Positions 1 through 10,458 are shown, numbered from the stretch's first letter. The stretch: DNA of 64,000 nucleotides from Nostoc sp. T09 (GCF_002154695.1 NZ_MTAV01000028.1:26436-90435); one strand, 5' to 3'. Program-made: numbers and translations. Notes: generated by a model from the sequence alone, not told the origin.

Positions 1-2012
1 ATGTCTTGTAAAGTTTGCGAAATCTTGGGATCTTCCACTGGTGTAACAGCTTCCACACGCCGATCTAAGTTACGAGGCATCCAGTCAGCACTACCAATGT
101 ATACTTCATTTTGCCCATTATTATGGAAGTGAAAAATCCGAGAGTGTTCTAAAAAGCGGCCAATAATGCTGATCACGCGGATATTCTCGCTGATTTCTGG
201 TACTCCCGGACGCAAACAGCATGTACCTCGAACGATTAGGTCAATTTGTACCCCAGATTGCGATGCGGCGTAGAGGCTGGTAATAATTTGCGGATCTACC
301 AGAGAATTCATCTTGGCAACAATCCGGCCTGTTTTTCCGTTTTTGCTGTTTTCAATTTCACGACGAATCAAGGCAATCATGCGATCGCGCATACTTACAG
401 GTGATACTAGCAGCTTGCGGTAAGAATGCTGATGGGCATAGCCCGTTAAGTAATTAAATAAATCAGTTAAATCTGCACCTAAATCTTCTCGACAACTAAA
501 CAGCCCTAAATCGGTGTATAACTTCGCTGTTTTCGGATTGTAGTTGCCAGTGCCAATATGAACATAGCGACGAATCTTTTCTCCTTCCTGACGCACCACC
601 AAGACTATTTTGGTGTGAGTTTTGAGTCCCACCAAGCCATATACAACATGAATTCCAGACTTTTCTAGTTTCTGCGCCCAAGTAATGTTATTTTCTTCAT
701 CAAAACGGGCTTTTAATTCTACAAGGACAGCAACTTGTTTGCCACTTTCCGCCGCAGTAATCAGAGACTGAAAAATCTCAGAATCTCCAGAAGAGCGATA
801 AAGTGTCATTTTAATTGCCAGGACATGAGCATCGCGGGCAGCTTGAGCTATAAATTGCTCTACAGAGGCGCTAAAAGATTCGTAGGGATGATGTACTAGC
901 AAGTCATTTTGTTGAATTATTGAGAAAATATTCTCTGTTGCTTCTGCTTTATTTGATTTAGTTATTTGGTTGCATTGATGAATATCATGCAGCCGAGGTG
1001 GAATTATCGGTGTCCAAGGTGAATCTTTCAGTTCCGGTAATGGCAAAGCCAGGAACGACATTAAATCCTTTAAATTTAACAGTCCATCTATTTCATAAAC
1101 ATCTGTCTCAGTCAGTTCCATTTCTGGACATAACATTTGTCGCACAGACTGAGGCATTGATGGTTGAATTTCTAAACGTACTACAGAACCACGAAAATGC
1201 CGTCCTCGTAACTCTTGCTGAATTGCTAATAGTAAGTCATCTGCTTCTTCTTTCGCTACTGCTAAATCTGCCTTACGAGTCAGCCGAAATAGGTGATATT
1301 CCTGAACGAGCATCCCAGGAAATAAAGTTTCTAAATTGTGAGCTACTACCTGTTCTATTGGTACACCCATCCAGTGATTTACTCTGCCATTTTCTGGTTG
1401 TAAATCTTGAGGTAACTCAATAAATCGCGGCAGAATATTTGGCACTTTGACTTTGGCAAACTTTTGTTTCTCTGTGACTGGATCTTTGACAACTACTGCC
1501 AAGTTCAGACTGAGATTCGCCATTCGGGGAAAGGGATGGCTAGGATCTACTGCTAAGGGTGTCAGAACTGGAAAAATCCGCTGTTTAAATAACTTTCGCA
1601 GGTAAGAACGTTGTTCTGAACTGATATCTATGTAATTGAGAATATGAATACCTTGGGATGCCATTTCTGAACGCAACACTTTCTCAAAGTTGTGATGCTG
1701 TGCAATTACCATTGGACGTAGTAATTGCGCGATCGCTTTTAATTGTTCTTGTGGAGTCAGACCATCTGGAGTTCTTTTACTTACCTGCGCTTGGACTTGA
1801 TCTTTGAGAATTGCCACGCGAATCATGAAATATTCATCTAAATTGGAACTGAAGATAGCGGTAAACTTCAGTCTTTCCAATAAAGGTGTACGCAAATCCA
1901 ACGCTTCATGCAAAACTCGCCGATTAAATTCTAACCAACTTAGCTCTCGATTAAAGTAATACTGCGGGTCACTCAGGTTAATAGCTGTGGTTATCTGTTT
2001 GGATTTGACCAT
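1..2012 (-). CDS. ppk: Polyphosphate kinase 1 (3' end outside window)
   Basis: Polyphosphate kinase makes and degrades inorganic polyphosphate by reversible transfer of the ATP gamma-phosphate through a phospho-histidine. Translation from the ATG at 2012 gives the family N-terminal motif NRELSWLEFNRRVL near residue 20 and SSNLDEYFMIRV shortly after. Further on are HHPYESFSASVEQFI, ALIRREIENSKNGK followed by AKMNSLVDPQ, and YVHIGTGNYNPKTAKLYTDL, all typical of the catalytic half. About 670 codons are inside the window; the family is usually around 690-730, so only the C-terminal tail is missing and the frame is open to base 1. It is transcribed away from the hydrolase gene, with a long AT-rich divergent intergenic region between them. 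The identification is firm; regulation (a phosphate box) could not be recognised. Confidence 0.95.
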   Translation of the reverse strand, partial: MVKSKQITTAINLSDPQYYFNRELSWLEFNRRVLHEALDLRTPLLERLKFTAIFSSNLDEYFMIRVAILKDQVQAQVSKRTPDGLTPQEQLKAIAQLLRPMVIAQHHNFEKVLRSEMASQGIHILNYIDISSEQRSYLRKLFKQRIFPVLTPLAVDPSHPFPRMANLSLNLAVVVKDPVTEKQKFAKVKVPNILPRFIELPQDLQPENGRVNHWMGVPIEQVVAHNLETLFPGMLVQEYHLFRLTRKADLAVAKEEADDLLLAIQQELRGRHFRGSVVRLEIQPSMPQSVRQMLCPEMELTETDVYEIDGLLNLKDLMSFLALPLPELKDSPWTPIIPPRLHDIHQCNQITKSNKAEATENIFSIIQQNDLLVHHPYESFSASVEQFIAQAARDAHVLAIKMTLYRSSGDSEIFQSLITAAESGKQVAVLVELKARFDEENNITWAQKLEKSGIHVVYGLVGLKTHTKIVLVVRQEGEKIRRYVHIGTGNYNPKTAKLYTDLGLFSCREDLGADLTDLFNYLTGYAHQHSYRKLLVSPVSMRDRMIALIRREIENSKNGKTGRIVAKMNSLVDPQIITSLYAASQSGVQIDLIVRGTCCLRPGVPEISENIRVISIIGRFLEHSRIFHFHNNGQNEVYIGSADWMPRNLDRRVEAVTPVEDPKISQTLQD

Positions 2013-2806
2013 ATTAATTTTTAATTTATTCGGAGAAAATTTTGTAGAATCCAGATATCAATATCTGTTTAATATTTCTCAGATTAATGCATTATTTTTT
2101 CTCAGGTATTTATATTTTAAATAAGGTCTATTTAGATAAAATATGAAAGGAATATTTTCTACCTTTAACTTTACTTTTATCTATATCAAACCTTGTTTAA
2201 AAGTTAAAATTTTGAGCTTGTATATCCCGTTACCAAGGCTTTGCTGGAAAATTCAAGGTTTAATTAATGTCAATAACAATTTATCTTATAAGTATTTAAA
2301 ACGCTTTTTCTTCTCGATTTAAACACTAATTTTAGGATTTTTTTGTTGTAGTTCAGAGTAATTTTGATACTAGTTAATTTGTTATTGACATCATTAATTA
2401 GATTCTTAGTTATTGATTAACAATAGGTTAATTTTAGGTTAAGCAAATTTTAACTTTATATCAAATTTGCTAATGTAAGCTTTTTTACACCATCAAATAG
2501 AGTTAAATTAAAAATAATTTTTTATCTAAATAAATAGAGGTAAAAAACCCAATTTTAATAGCACATATAAACACAATTGCCAGATTGAGAATGAAAAAAA
2601 TTAATAGTAAGTAATAGTTTTTTACTTTGTTTATCTAACTTTTGAGGGTAAATATATAATGTATTAAATTTTACCGATAAACCCCGTTTTACTGTAGGCT
2701 AACTAAATCTAACAATTTGAGTGTTGATATTGGTTTTCACTACCTTCAACCGAACCTTTGTGCTGGATTACAATTATTAAAAGCTACTTCACATTTCTTT
2801 AGAATC
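2013..2806. other. Long AT-rich divergent intergenic region
   Basis: About 790 bases between ppk and the hydrolase, very AT-rich with many A/T runs. It must hold both divergent promoters. I see no convincing ORF, RNA gene or repeat. A TTG at 2717 extends the hydrolase frame by 30 codons but has no Shine-Dalgarno sequence. Confidence 0.5.
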
Positions 2807-3742
2807 ATGCAGGCAATTACAGCCCCCTCTACAACCCCAATTCCCGGTCAATACTGGCAGTGGCGAGGGCACAAAGTGTACTATGTACGAGCCGGAGAAC
2901 AACATCCGCAACGTCCGCCCTTGTTATTTGTACATGGGTTTGGTGCTTCCACAGACCACTGGCGCAAGAACATCACAGAACTAAGCCAAGATTTTCAAGT
3001 ATTTGCGATCGATTTATTGGGATTTGGACGCTCAGCCAAACCTAAAATGCAGTACGGTGGTGACTTGTGGCGTGACCAACTGCACGACTTTATCAGTGAA
3101 ATCATTGGTCAAAAAGCAGTTTTAGTAGGTAACTCTCTCGGTGGCTATGCTTCCTTGTGTGTTGCTGCACAACGCCCCGATAGTGCTGCTGGTGTAGTCT
3201 TACTGAACAGTGCAGGCCCCTTTAACGAACAGCCAACATCTGAACCCGAAGCTTTGCAAACACAAATTCAGCCTCCCAAACAAGAATCGGGATTGCAGAA
3301 GTTGCTGGGTGACAGTGTGAAGTGGATGTTTCAGCAACCTTTAGCCCAGTTTTTATTATTTCAATATGTGCGACAACGTTGGGTAATTCGCCAAACCCTA
3401 GAAAAAGTTTATTTGGATAAGAGTGCAATTACAGACCAGTTGATAGAAGAAATTTATCGGCCGGCTTACGATGCAGGTGCATTTGATGTATTTGTCTCGG
3501 TGTTTAGTACTCCCCAAGGAGAAAAAGTTGATGTACTGCTGAAGCAATTAACTTGCGCTTTATTGTTGTTGTGGGGAGAAGCTGACCCTTGGATGAATGC
3601 TAGAGAGCGTTCCCAGAAGTTTCGCCAATATTATCCGCAACTGCAAGAACATTTTCTATTAGCAGGTCATTGTCCCCATGATGAAATACCAGGTCAAGTA
3701 AACTCTCTTTTGAAAGATTGGGTATTGTCTATTGCTCAGTAA
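2807..3742 (+). CDS. Alpha/beta hydrolase, pheophytinase-like
   Basis: A 312-residue serine hydrolase of the alpha/beta fold. Visible landmarks are the oxyanion-hole motif FVHGFGAS (about 41-48), the nucleophile elbow VGNSLGGY with Ser near 110, the acid in WGEADPWMN, and the catalytic His in AGHCPHDEIP. The combination GNSLGGY and GHCPHDE resembles plant pheophytinase and its cyanobacterial relatives, which act on chlorophyll-derived esters, but the substrate here is not shown by sequence. I chose ATG 2807 over the upstream TTG at 2717 because the extra 30 residues do not look like the family and lack a ribosome binding site. It stands alone; the gene behind it (SRPBCC) is convergent. Confidence 0.85.
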   Translation: MQAITAPSTTPIPGQYWQWRGHKVYYVRAGEQHPQRPPLLFVHGFGASTDHWRKNITELSQDFQVFAIDLLGFGRSAKPKMQYGGDLWRDQLHDFISEIIGQKAVLVGNSLGGYASLCVAAQRPDSAAGVVLLNSAGPFNEQPTSEPEALQTQIQPPKQESGLQKLLGDSVKWMFQQPLAQFLLFQYVRQRWVIRQTLEKVYLDKSAITDQLIEEIYRPAYDAGAFDVFVSVFSTPQGEKVDVLLKQLTCALLLLWGEADPWMNARERSQKFRQYYPQLQEHFLLAGHCPHDEIPGQVNSLLKDWVLSIAQ

Positions 3743-3770
3743 ATTTAGGAAACAATTTTAAGTATTCGAT

Positions 3771-3818
3771 ACCCTTTAGGGTGTCGCTACACCAGCAAAG
3801 CCTGCGGAAGCAGGCTTT
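3771..3818. repeat. Three abutting hairpins (intergenic palindromic repeat)
   Basis: Just 3' of the hydrolase: ACCCT-TT-AGGGT (3771-3782), GGTGT-CGCT-ACACC (3780-3793, sharing bases with the first) and AAAGCCTGC-GGAA-GCAGGCTTT (3797-3818, nine perfect pairs with a GNRA loop). The last may act as a terminator for the converging genes. A similarly built trio lies at 23011-23086. Confidence 0.7.
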
Positions 3819-3901
3819 CAAATACTAAATGGCAAGTCAAATTGTTTCTTGGTATTTCCTGATTTTCAGTTAAAAATTTCTGTTAGCTTCATCAGGTGAA
3901 A

Positions 3902-4336
3902 TTACTTATTGAGGGCGTATTGTCGAAACCTTTCCAAATCGGCTTGAATTGTCGATTCCACAACTCTTCCCAAAAACAAGTTATCCATGATTTTGCCAAG
4001 AAAGCCAGGGATAGCATAGGAAATAGTCATTTTGACAATACTACTATTGTGGCGATCGTAAAAGCGAATCGCTCCTTGATTGGGCAAGCCATCAATTGAT
4101 TGCCATTGGATAATCTGATTGGGTATGACTTTGAGAATCCGGGATTTCCAAGTAAAATCCAGACCGCCAGTACTCAGCTTCCAAATAGATATATCTGGAT
4201 CATCAGGCGATATTTTCACAGAATCAATCCACTTCATCCATTTGGGCATTTGCTCCAAATCAGACCAGAGACTCCATACTAAATCTATAGGAGCCTCAAC
4301 CTCGACCTGTACACTATGCTCTAGCCAGTCTGACAT
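3902..4336 (-). CDS. SRPBCC (polyketide cyclase/START-like) protein
   Basis: 144 residues with the ligand-binding SRPBCC fold: N-terminal VEVEAPIDLVWSLWSDLEQMPKWMKWIDSV, a Trp-rich middle segment, and a C-terminal amphipathic helix (TIQADLERFRQYA). Such proteins bind hydrophobic ligands in a deep cavity; several cyanobacterial relatives sit beside carotenoid or quinone genes. It starts 43 bases after the crtQ stop on the same strand, so the two are very likely co-transcribed and the protein may help deliver or hold a carotenoid intermediate (inference from context). No catalytic residues can be assigned. Confidence 0.85.
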   Translation of the reverse strand: MSDWLEHSVQVEVEAPIDLVWSLWSDLEQMPKWMKWIDSVKISPDDPDISIWKLSTGGLDFTWKSRILKVIPNQIIQWQSIDGLPNQGAIRFYDRHNSSIVKMTISYAIPGFLGKIMDNLFLGRVVESTIQADLERFRQYALNK

Positions 4337-4379
4337 TTTATTTCCTTCCTCTGCGCTTTCTCTTGCCTCGTGCGGTTCG

Positions 4380-5819
4380 TTATTGCTTCACATTCTCCAA
4401 AATCACTTTCGCCGCACGTCGCCCGGAAATTGTTGCTCCCTCCATACTATCGATGTAGTCTTGCTGAGTGTAACTGCCTGCCAAGAAGAAATTAGCTACT
4501 GGTGTCTTTTGGTTAGGACGATATATATCCATCCCTGGCGCTTCTCGGTAAAGAGACTGAGCAAGTTTTACCACGTTGTACCAAGTCATATTTAACTCTC
4601 GCGACGAGGGGAAGAGTTCATGCACTTGCTTAAGAACGTGCTGGGCGATCACTTCATTGCTTTGTTTGATAAATGGATCTCCCGGTGTCAGCACTAACTG
4701 CAACAATGAACCCTGTCCTGGGCGATAATAATCAGCAGGGCTACTCAGGGCTAAATCTGCAAAGCAAGAAAAGTCAGCATCCGCTGTGTAGAGCAAATTA
4801 TCTATCCCCGCGGCATGATTTAGCTGTTTGCGTTGCTCTTCATCTTGCAGTTCTGTTACCCAACCATCAAACCTTAGCTGTACTGTGGCGACTGGCACGG
4901 CATCTAGTTTGTAAATATTGTCAAATTCAGTCCACTGACGCCACTGTTGAGGCAGGATGCGTTGAATTCCAGGCACGTCACAGGCAAAGACGTAGGCATC
5001 AGCAGTAACCACTTCTTCTGTCTCACCTTGGGCAACTACTATACCTGTAACATGGGTTTGTTCCCCTTGTTCTCTAAACTGAATTTCCCGTACTTGCCGA
5101 CGGGTGTAAACTTGAGTGCCTCTAGCTGCCAAATATTCCAAGATGGGTTTGTGTAGGTATTCATGAGGAGAACCTTCCAGCATCCGCAGTATTGAAGCTT
5201 CAGTTCTAACCGCGAAAAACTGAAAGATTGTCAACATACAACGGGCAGACATATTTTCGCAATCAATAAATCCTAAGGCGTAAGCAATGGGGTTCCACAT
5301 CCGCTTAATGCTACCTTCACTACCACCGTGACTGCGAAACCAATCGGCGAAGCTGACTTTATCTAAATTGCGAATGGTTTTCATCGCCCCATCAAAGTCC
5401 ACCAAACCACGAACTATCGGGCTAGTGCCTAAGGCGATCGCATTTTGCAATTTATCCTGTAATGATAGTTGGGAAGTAGTGAAAAATGCTTTTAACCCAT
5501 TAAAAGGCGCACCTGTGAAGAAACGAAAATCTAAAGCACCAGTGCGCCCCCCTTTGTTGATAAAAGTGTGGGTATGTTCTTTTAGGCGTAGATTGTCTAA
5601 CGCCCCTACCTTTTTCATCAAGTCAAACAGTTGATAGTAGCAGCCAAAAAACACGTGCAACCCCATTTCAATATGGTTGCCATCGCCATCTACCCAACTG
5701 CCAACTTTTCCACCAACAAACGGACGGGACTCAAAAATCTGTACTTCACAGCCAGCATCAGCTAAATCCACGGCAGTTGCTAGCCCTGCCAGTCCCGCAC
5801 CTACGATTGCAACGCGCAT
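4380..5819 (-). CDS. crtQ: Zeta-carotene desaturase
   Basis: 479 residues, the usual length of plant-type zeta-carotene desaturase (Zds/CrtQ), which introduces double bases-conjugating desaturations converting zeta-carotene to lycopene via neurosporene with plastoquinone as acceptor, at the membrane. The N-terminus has the FAD-binding dinucleotide motif [21 protein letters not shown], followed by [14 protein letters not shown] and the Zds-specific [18 protein letters not shown]. The C-terminus has the FAD motif [26 protein letters not shown] split over about 25 residues. AAGGAACGACGG precedes the ATG as a ribosome binding site. It is the first gene of a probable two-gene operon with the SRPBCC protein. 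Confidence 0.95.
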   Translation of the reverse strand: MRVAIVGAGLAGLATAVDLADAGCEVQIFESRPFVGGKVGSWVDGDGNHIEMGLHVFFGCYYQLFDLMKKVGALDNLRLKEHTHTFINKGGRTGALDFRFFTGAPFNGLKAFFTTSQLSLQDKLQNAIALGTSPIVRGLVDFDGAMKTIRNLDKVSFADWFRSHGGSEGSIKRMWNPIAYALGFIDCENMSARCMLTIFQFFAVRTEASILRMLEGSPHEYLHKPILEYLAARGTQVYTRRQVREIQFREQGEQTHVTGIVVAQGETEEVVTADAYVFACDVPGIQRILPQQWRQWTEFDNIYKLDAVPVATVQLRFDGWVTELQDEEQRKQLNHAAGIDNLLYTADADFSCFADLALSSPADYYRPGQGSLLQLVLTPGDPFIKQSNEVIAQHVLKQVHELFPSSRELNMTWYNVVKLAQSLYREAPGMDIYRPNQKTPVANFFLAGSYTQQDYIDSMEGATISGRRAAKVILENVKQ

Positions 5820-6065
5820 TCCGTCGTTCCTTTTCAGTTTCTTTACAGATTGTAACTGGCTTGGTGTCGGAATTTGCTACTCATATTCAGTCGATTAGCA
5901 CATAGCTGCATAGCGGTGTCCGGTTACACACTTTTGTATCCCAAGACTTCTAAGTAACGAATAATACCTCGTAAATAAGTCAACTCTAGGGATTGGGTAA
6001 CTCAGCATTCACTTAGTTACGACTGAATAAAACAAGTATTGGAAGTATTCTTGGCAAACACCTTC

Positions 6066-6236
6066 CTACTTGCTGTGTTCTTTAGTATCTTCAGAGATAG
6101 GTAAACCTCTAATCAGTTCCCGAATGACATCGGTTGCTGGTCTACCAGTTTGCTGACAATATTGTTCCAGTTTTTCAGCTTCCTGTGCTGCAAGATTAAC
6201 TGTTATACGTTTTACGGCCCACTTTTTATTTGTCAT
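6066..6236 (-). CDS. Small ribbon-helix-helix (CopG-like) protein
   Basis: A 56-residue reading frame on the minus strand, MTNKKWAVKRITVNLAAQEA at the start, then a helix pair EKLEQYCQQTGRPATDVIRELIRGL and an acidic tail ending HSK. The beta-strand KRITVNL followed by two helices with a Gly-Arg-Pro turn is the ribbon-helix-helix DNA-binding pattern of CopG/Arc-type regulators and of many antitoxins. No toxin gene is adjacent, so it is more likely a stand-alone regulator common in cyanobacteria. A second in-frame ATG lies two codons upstream (6242). Function of the regulon is unknown. Confidence 0.75.
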   Translation of the reverse strand: MTNKKWAVKRITVNLAAQEAEKLEQYCQQTGRPATDVIRELIRGLPISEDTKEHSK

Positions 6237-6242
6237 TATCAT

Positions 6243-8070
6243 GCTAGTTGCTATATATTAACATCATCAAAGACATCTAACTAAAGAATAAAAAGATAAT
6301 ATTCTTAAGAATTAGTGCCAGTAAACAAGCAATGCCATTAATATTAAAAATGCTAGTTTTGTCAAATGTTGTTCATTTTCCAATAAAATATAAAAGGCAT
6401 GATTCATTTGTTACTGTTGTGACAGGGAAAATAGCGCACACTTGCCGTGAAAGTAATTTATATCGGCAAAAGTATAGCGACTAAACGCTAACAGTTAAAT
6501 TTTCTAAATCAATGGGTATCCATGCTGTTAACAAAATAAAGATTACCCAAATTTTTCTTTATCAAAAGCATTTCTCTTTCTCTCTAAACTCAGTTCGCTA
6601 CAAAACTCTGGAGAGAACATAATACCATAACATTTAACAATCAAGTGAGAGAAAATTATCATTGTTAAATGCTGGCTAGTAAAGATTTTTTAGTAGCATA
6701 TGTAGTTTGCGATCGCTCGTGGTAAAGTTCACACTAACTAGCTAGGTCTCCAGGCGGGGGGGAGCTTTCGCACTTGTTCATGTTACTGTCATCAAACTTC
6801 ATACTCGTAAATTAAGATTTTTCTGAGAGTAAGGCTTTGGTATTTTTTGTTTTCATATCTTCTACTAAAATTGACCCTGTTATCTACTAGACTGTGACTA
6901 TATTCTGATTAAATACATTGCTTTTATTAATCAGGCTTTGGATAGAATAATCAAAACTTGATAATGCTATTGACCTCCGCTCAATTAATCTATAATTGCT
7001 AGCAAAATTTTTAAATTCTCCATACCTTATATAGCTCAGTAGTTTTCTTTGAGAAACAAATATTTTCCAGCATTAATTTTGCGGAGATGATTACTCATTC
7101 CTTGAAGGGCTAATGTACTCTGAGATGTGGTAGATACAGCCTATTCATAAACCTAGAGTTGCTATTGGCATTAAAATTTAATTCCAGATAAGTGCTCTAG
7201 CTATCGAAGCATTTTAAACAGCTTCTAAAAGCTGCTTGCTATTCAAACATTATGCAAATAACCATCACTGTATAAAAAATATTGTACACCTCAATATTTT
7301 TTAAGTGCATTTATTAAAGCTATTCTGACTAAAATTTAAATAATCTTTATTCAAGAGCTAAATAACAGTATTTATCTGGCTTTATAAAAGAATTATAAAG
7401 TAATCTTTATTAGGCTAAACTTTCAATGAATAAGATTCATAAATAACAAAGTCCTGAATGAGAAGAAAGGCAGATATTGAAACAAGTTTGTTTAATTTAA
7501 ACTGGCCCAACTTTGTCTAAGCATTTTATTGTTTGTGCTATTTTATACTGTTGTAGCTAGCCCCAACAGTCACTAGAAAAGGATAAGAATATAGTTACTT
7601 CATAAAGTTTTGAGCAAGTAATTACTATGATGTGCAGCAGTCAAAGGACTTTTCCTTGAGGGCAGCATAGAAGTAATAACTATTACGCCTACTTATAGTA
7701 GGTAGATAGACTTAATCTCACCTGAAAATACACGCAGAGACGAGGTAAGACAGAGCTAGAGGAACTCCGCCAGAGACTGGCTCAAAGAAAACTGAAATTT
7801 TTATACATCGTAGTCAAAACTATTTTTTTGGAACTGGCTTCTATTTAGTGATTTAGTCTAAATGCTATGCTCTTCCGTTATTTAAGCCAGCTAGGTAGGT
7901 GCAGTGCTAACACTACTCAAAATTAATCCCAAGTTGCGTACTCCACAGGAGATGTTGCAGAGTAAGCAATTGTGTAGCCATTGCGGAATGTCATGCGATT
8001 CGAGATGTTATCCAGTTTCAATCTCGGTATTTATTTACTCAGGAAGCATTGCTCCCCTTTTGAGGCAGTA
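6243..8070. other. 1.8-kb region without a recognised gene
   Basis: AT-rich DNA with stops in all frames at short intervals. It contains a 19-base-spaced perfect inverted repeat (6631-6641 with 6661-6671), a run of seven G at about 6755-6761 and scattered short dyads. I found no tRNA, known riboswitch or convincing small ORF. It could hold unannotated small RNAs or be the decayed remains of genes. Confidence 0.4.
6631..6671. repeat. 11-bp perfect inverted repeat, 19-base spacer
   Basis: CATTTAACAAT at 6631-6641 pairs exactly with ATTGTTAAATG at 6661-6671. No T-run follows, so it is not an obvious terminator. It could be a regulator site or an RNA stem. Confidence 0.5.
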
Positions 8071-9711
8071 CTATTCAAATTGAAGTTGAGGTACGAGTTG
8101 CAAAGTACCAATGCCTAAATCTTTTGGAGAAACCGATCGCGCTTCAAACAAAGCCATCATATCTCGCAATTGAGGGTTGCCACGGGCTGATCCCGTTAGT
8201 CCTTTAGCAATGATTAAACCACAGTAGCCTTTGGTATTTTTACAGCGCTGATTCCATTTTTTTCGGGCTTCTACATGAATGGGATCGTCATCTAAAAATT
8301 CGCCAAATAGGAATAATTCATCATTGTGAGTTTGCAATAAACCTAAGTCATACTTATTACCATCAAAGGGATCGGCTCCAGGATTAAAACAAATTGCTTT
8401 CAGTCCCCCAGCGGCTTCTAAATGTTCAATTACCGTCTTACCCCTCGGACGAGAAGTTTGAATTAAAATTACAGGCAACCCGTCACCTACTTGTTGAATT
8501 TCACCAACGGGATGATAGGTAACGCCTTGACGTAAATACTCCAGCATCTCCCAAGAGACTACTCCTAAACTAAGGAAAGAGTCTTCTGGGATCAAATCAT
8601 CTCGTAATGAATGGAACATCGTAGAAGATTCTGCCATCTGCCCATCCTCATGATCTAAGCCTGCCATTTCCTCTAATTCCGCTGCCAACTCTGGCATGGT
8701 AGAGACAGTCACAGATACTGTTTTAGCCGCTTCATTGCACTGAGGGAGGGTAATCCGATAGCGATGGTTGAGGCTAGGGAATGAGTCTCCAGATAGCTGG
8801 CGACGGTGATCGCGGATAAAGCGGTTCAGGCTCTCTAAAGCCACAAATACTACAAGTGCTTCTTCGTCATACAAAACAGACCGCAGTCCTTCTAAAGGAT
8901 GGATATTACCAAAGGTAGGGTCAATTTCTGATAATGGTAGATCTGCTAAGTCACCTTCATCATCGTCAACTTCATCTGTTTCATCACTACCCTCAAAGGT
9001 GAGAAACAGGCAATCTTGTTTGAGAAACGCTTCTTCTAAACGCCCTTGTGATTCCTCATCTCTTAACACGGCGGCGCGAAACTGCTTCAAGGAATCTTCG
9101 GAACGATAGAACAAAATCCCATATTCCATCCCCAGCATTCCCATGACGGAGGCGTAGAGTTTACCAACATCCCACTTATTAATCTCTATGGACAAGATTT
9201 GCTGTTCTTCTAAAAACTCCCAGGGAGATGCCTGCCAAATTGCAAATGCCTTATCTTGCAAGGCTTGTGCATACTGGGGGGGTAAATCGGGAATTTGGCT
9301 ATCGAGGATTTCGCCAAACGAGCGAAACAGTTCGTCAATTAACGGCAATTCTGGTGCGTAGTCAATGGCAATGTCTAAGTCTTGCAGTACTCCGCGCAGA
9401 TAAAATTGGATCTCGCGATCGCGGACGACAATTCTTTGCGGCCGAGCAGGTTTGGCCGGACTATGGGGATGCTCCATTGCCCGCATTAAAGTGCGAACAA
9501 CTGCTTCCGGACCAGAGTCGGATCCTACCACATCCATTCCCCTGACAATCCCTTGAGAGCCATCCACCCAAAGTATGCAATCACCCTTTCCTTCCGCGTC
9601 TCTTGGCTGAGTTTGTGATGATGACAACGGACGGCGATCGCCCTCCCATATAGAAGGAATTTGGGATAATTTCTTCAACCGACGACTGGTAGAGCGATTA
9701 AAACTTGTCAT
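8071..9711 (-). CDS. Conserved cyanobacterial protein of unknown function
   Basis: A 546-residue soluble protein, rich in acidic residues, with no signal peptide or membrane segment. I do not recognise a catalytic motif. The N-terminal 30 residues are basic and low complexity (STSRRLKKLSQIP); a section near residue 75 reads RTLMRAMEHPHSPAKPARPQ; the middle has the acidic stretch DETDEVDDDEGDLADLP; the C-terminal third (VSWEMLEYLRQGVTYHP onward) includes a conserved-looking LGLLQTHNDELFLFGEFLDDD. The general style fits the large plectonemic family of cyanobacteria-only DUF proteins that contain two related domains. It is monocistronic, flanked by long gaps. No function is claimed. Confidence 0.8.
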   Translation of the reverse strand: MTSFNRSTSRRLKKLSQIPSIWEGDRRPLSSSQTQPRDAEGKGDCILWVDGSQGIVRGMDVVGSDSGPEAVVRTLMRAMEHPHSPAKPARPQRIVVRDREIQFYLRGVLQDLDIAIDYAPELPLIDELFRSFGEILDSQIPDLPPQYAQALQDKAFAIWQASPWEFLEEQQILSIEINKWDVGKLYASVMGMLGMEYGILFYRSEDSLKQFRAAVLRDEESQGRLEEAFLKQDCLFLTFEGSDETDEVDDDEGDLADLPLSEIDPTFGNIHPLEGLRSVLYDEEALVVFVALESLNRFIRDHRRQLSGDSFPSLNHRYRITLPQCNEAAKTVSVTVSTMPELAAELEEMAGLDHEDGQMAESSTMFHSLRDDLIPEDSFLSLGVVSWEMLEYLRQGVTYHPVGEIQQVGDGLPVILIQTSRPRGKTVIEHLEAAGGLKAICFNPGADPFDGNKYDLGLLQTHNDELFLFGEFLDDDPIHVEARKKWNQRCKNTKGYCGLIIAKGLTGSARGNPQLRDMMALFEARSVSPKDLGIGTLQLVPQLQFE

Positions 9712-10017
9712 AGAGTAAGTTAATTAAAAGAAGCAGTATCTTCGTCAATTTTTGGGAATGGTTAGTCTCGGATGAAATTTTCCTAGCTATACCTGAAGAT
9801 TGGTTGCTATTCAGGCTGCCACCAGGCTGAATTTCCAAAAATAGCGAATCTCAAAACGCACCAAATCTCTCACTTCTAGAATAAAAATATTTAGCGGCTT
9901 TTGACGGAGTCTTTACAATTTGGCAACCAGGAACATCAATGTCGCTAGAATGGATACAAAAACACCAACTACAAGCCTAGGGTACTGGTTAGACTACTTA
10001 AGGAGTTGAAACAGCAG
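9712..10017. other. Divergent promoter region of the IscA-like gene
   Basis: About 300 bases between the hypothetical gene and the Fe-S protein, presumably carrying both promoters. AGGAG at 10001-10005 is the likely ribosome binding site for the ATG at 10018. No other structure was recognised. Confidence 0.45.
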
Positions 10018-10374
10018 ATGACACAAGCAATTCAACCGCAACAACGCGGAATTCAGTTGAGCGAAACCGCATTACACCAAGTAAAGTCTCTCCGTGACAG
10101 GCAAGGTCAAGATTTGTGCTTGCGGGTAGGCGTGAGACAAGGTGGCTGCTCTGGGATGTCTTACATGATGGATTTTGAAGACTCCAGCAAGATCACTCCC
10201 CAGGATGAAGTTTTTGACTATGATGGCTTCAAAATTGTTTGCGATCGCAAAAGCTTATTATACCTCTATGGCTTAATGCTCGATTATAGTGATGCCATGA
10301 TTGGTGGCGGCTTTCAATTCACTAACCCCAACGCCAATCAAACCTGTGGTTGCGGTAAGTCATTTGGTGTATAG
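10018..10374 (+). CDS. IscA/SufA-type iron-sulfur cluster assembly protein
   Basis: 118 residues of the HesB/IscA family, A-type carriers that bind iron or [2Fe-2S]/[4Fe-4S] clusters and hand them to apoproteins in the cytosol. The three invariant cysteines are present: Cys44 in QGGCSGMSY and Cys110/Cys112 in [10 protein letters not shown]. The length equals the family norm. I chose ATG 10018 because AGGAG lies 12 bases upstream; the TTG at 10006 directly abuts that AGGAG and cannot use it. It is followed by an STRR repeat and a TPR gene, probably a separate unit. Whether it corresponds to SufA or to IscA of other cyanobacteria cannot be settled by eye. Confidence 0.92.
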   Translation: MTQAIQPQQRGIQLSETALHQVKSLRDRQGQDLCLRVGVRQGGCSGMSYMMDFEDSSKITPQDEVFDYDGFKIVCDRKSLLYLYGLMLDYSDAMIGGGFQFTNPNANQTCGCGKSFGV

Positions 10375-10458
10375 TCAAAAGTCAAAAGTCCAGAGTCCAA
10401 AGTCCAAGAGCTTTTGACCCTTGACCCTTGACCCTTGACAATTGACAATTGACCAATG
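10374..10458. repeat. STRR heptanucleotide repeat array
   Basis: Tandem units AAAGTC(C), then TTGACCC three times, then ATTGACA and ATTGACC. This is the short tandemly repeated repetitive class known from heterocystous cyanobacteria. The two halves are partly complementary (AGTCAAAAGTC against GCTTTTGACCC), so the RNA could fold. The array runs directly into the start codon of the next gene. Confidence 0.85.

Noticed and set aside
998..1423. 141-residue plus-strand frame
   Set aside because: It lies opposite the conserved ppk frame and has no family-like sequence; an antisense shadow.
7020..7060. TATAGCTCAGTAG resembling a tRNA D-arm
   Set aside because: No anticodon stem, T-arm or acceptor complement follows.
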